The notes under the pieces were generated by a model. The model saw only the letters and a program-made list of their open reading frames with translations. It ran no database searches and had not been told where the DNA came from. This document shows positions 63,628 to 64,000 of a DNA stretch of 64,000 nt, piece after piece. The position numbers and the translations under genes are program-made. The stretch is from Siphonodentalium dalli (taxonomy: Eukaryota; Mollusca; Scaphopoda; Gadilida; Siphonodentaliidae): positions 156,511,152 through 156,575,151 of the forward strand of contig CP136066.1 in assembly GCA_032622095.1 (NCBI GenBank), given 5' to 3'. Each line of letters starts with the position of its first letter. The stretch's first letter is position 1.

Positions 63628-64000
63628 ATTTAATAATAGTATACCCGGTACCTGTAAATTTAATAATAGTATACCCGGTACCTGTAAATTTAATAATAGT
63701 ATACCCGGTACCTGTAAATTTAATAATAGTATACCCAGTACCTGTAAATTTAATAATAGTATACCCGGTACCTGTAAATTTAATAATAGTATACCCGGTA
63801 CCTGTAAATTTAATAATAGTATACCCAGTACCTGTAAATTTAATAATAGTATACCCGGTACCTGTAAATTTAATAATAGTATACCCGGTACCTGTAAATT
63901 TAATAATAGTATACCCGGTACCTGTAAATTTAATAATAGTATACCCGGTACCTGTAAATTTAATAATAGTATACCCGGTACCTGTAAATTTAATAATAGT
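63628..64000. repeat. 30-bp satellite, about 12 copies, continuing past the window
   Basis: Unit 'aatttaataatagtataccc' + 'ggtacctgta', repeated head to tail from about 63628 to the end. At least two units have 'cccagtacc' instead of 'cccggtacc'. Each unit contains the palindrome GGTACC. It lies in an AK7 intron. Confidence 0.95.

Overview
The window is animal nuclear DNA, AT-rich and heavily loaded with transposable elements. The multi-exon cilium gene AK7 (GT-AG introns), an intronless GT31 glycosyltransferase, DIRS and LTR retroelements, and an intronic repeat of a type I associate with bivalve and other mollusc genomes ('aagggccataactc...' at 44.9-45.2 kb) together suggest a mollusc. That placement is an inference.

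Layout. 1-17.4 kb: intergenic DNA with an 83-bp tandem array, several hairpin/MITE elements, one intact single-exon beta-1,3-galactosyltransferase-like gene (7062-8117, +), and a truncated LINE (13341-14516) flanked by 940-bp near-identical direct repeats. 18.0-34.0 kb: a tyrosine-recombinase retrotransposon of the DIRS/Ngaro/PAT type with split direct repeats (A1-body-B1-A2-...-B2). A 10.5-kb Ty3/Gypsy-like LTR retrotransposon (23008-33485, ATAC target duplication) is inserted between A2 and B2. 34.8-36.7 kb: a degenerate minisatellite that flips strand halfway. 39.3-63.2 kb (-): fifteen exons of adenylate kinase 7 (AK7), 616 residues in one uninterrupted frame from the Rossmann-like region through the kinase to the DPY-30 tail. 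The 5' end lies beyond the right edge. Its introns are packed with at least three families of palindromic, mostly TTAA-associated miniature elements. The window ends in a 30-bp satellite.

The most unusual content is the LTR retrotransposon. Its gag has a CCHC knuckle and is preceded, in the same frame and after one stop codon, by a small ComEA-like helix-hairpin-helix (HhH) ORF. Its pol is gutted by an internal deletion that leaves the C-terminal half of integrase fused to a PHD finger. Downstream is a 1357-residue ORF3 behind a strong 3' splice acceptor. ORF3 combines a Tpt1/KptA RNA 2'-phosphotransferase domain with the catalytic Arg-His-Arg-Arg set, a C2H2-like zinc finger, charged repeats, and a C-terminal TatD-type metal-dependent nuclease with all metal ligands. 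I know of no described LTR element with this nucleic-acid end-processing module. The element is also studded with more than 25 micro-hairpins sharing a TC-N3-GA core. These fall in coding and non-coding parts and in all three codon phases, so they look like nucleotide-level structures.

How the parts relate. The AK7 and GT31 genes are ordinary host genes. Everything between them is a stack of insertions: LINE, then DIRS-type, then Gypsy nested in DIRS, and MITEs nested in MITEs and in the LINE. Both LTRs (about two differences in 207 bp) and the LINE flanking repeats (one difference seen in 940 bp) look recent.
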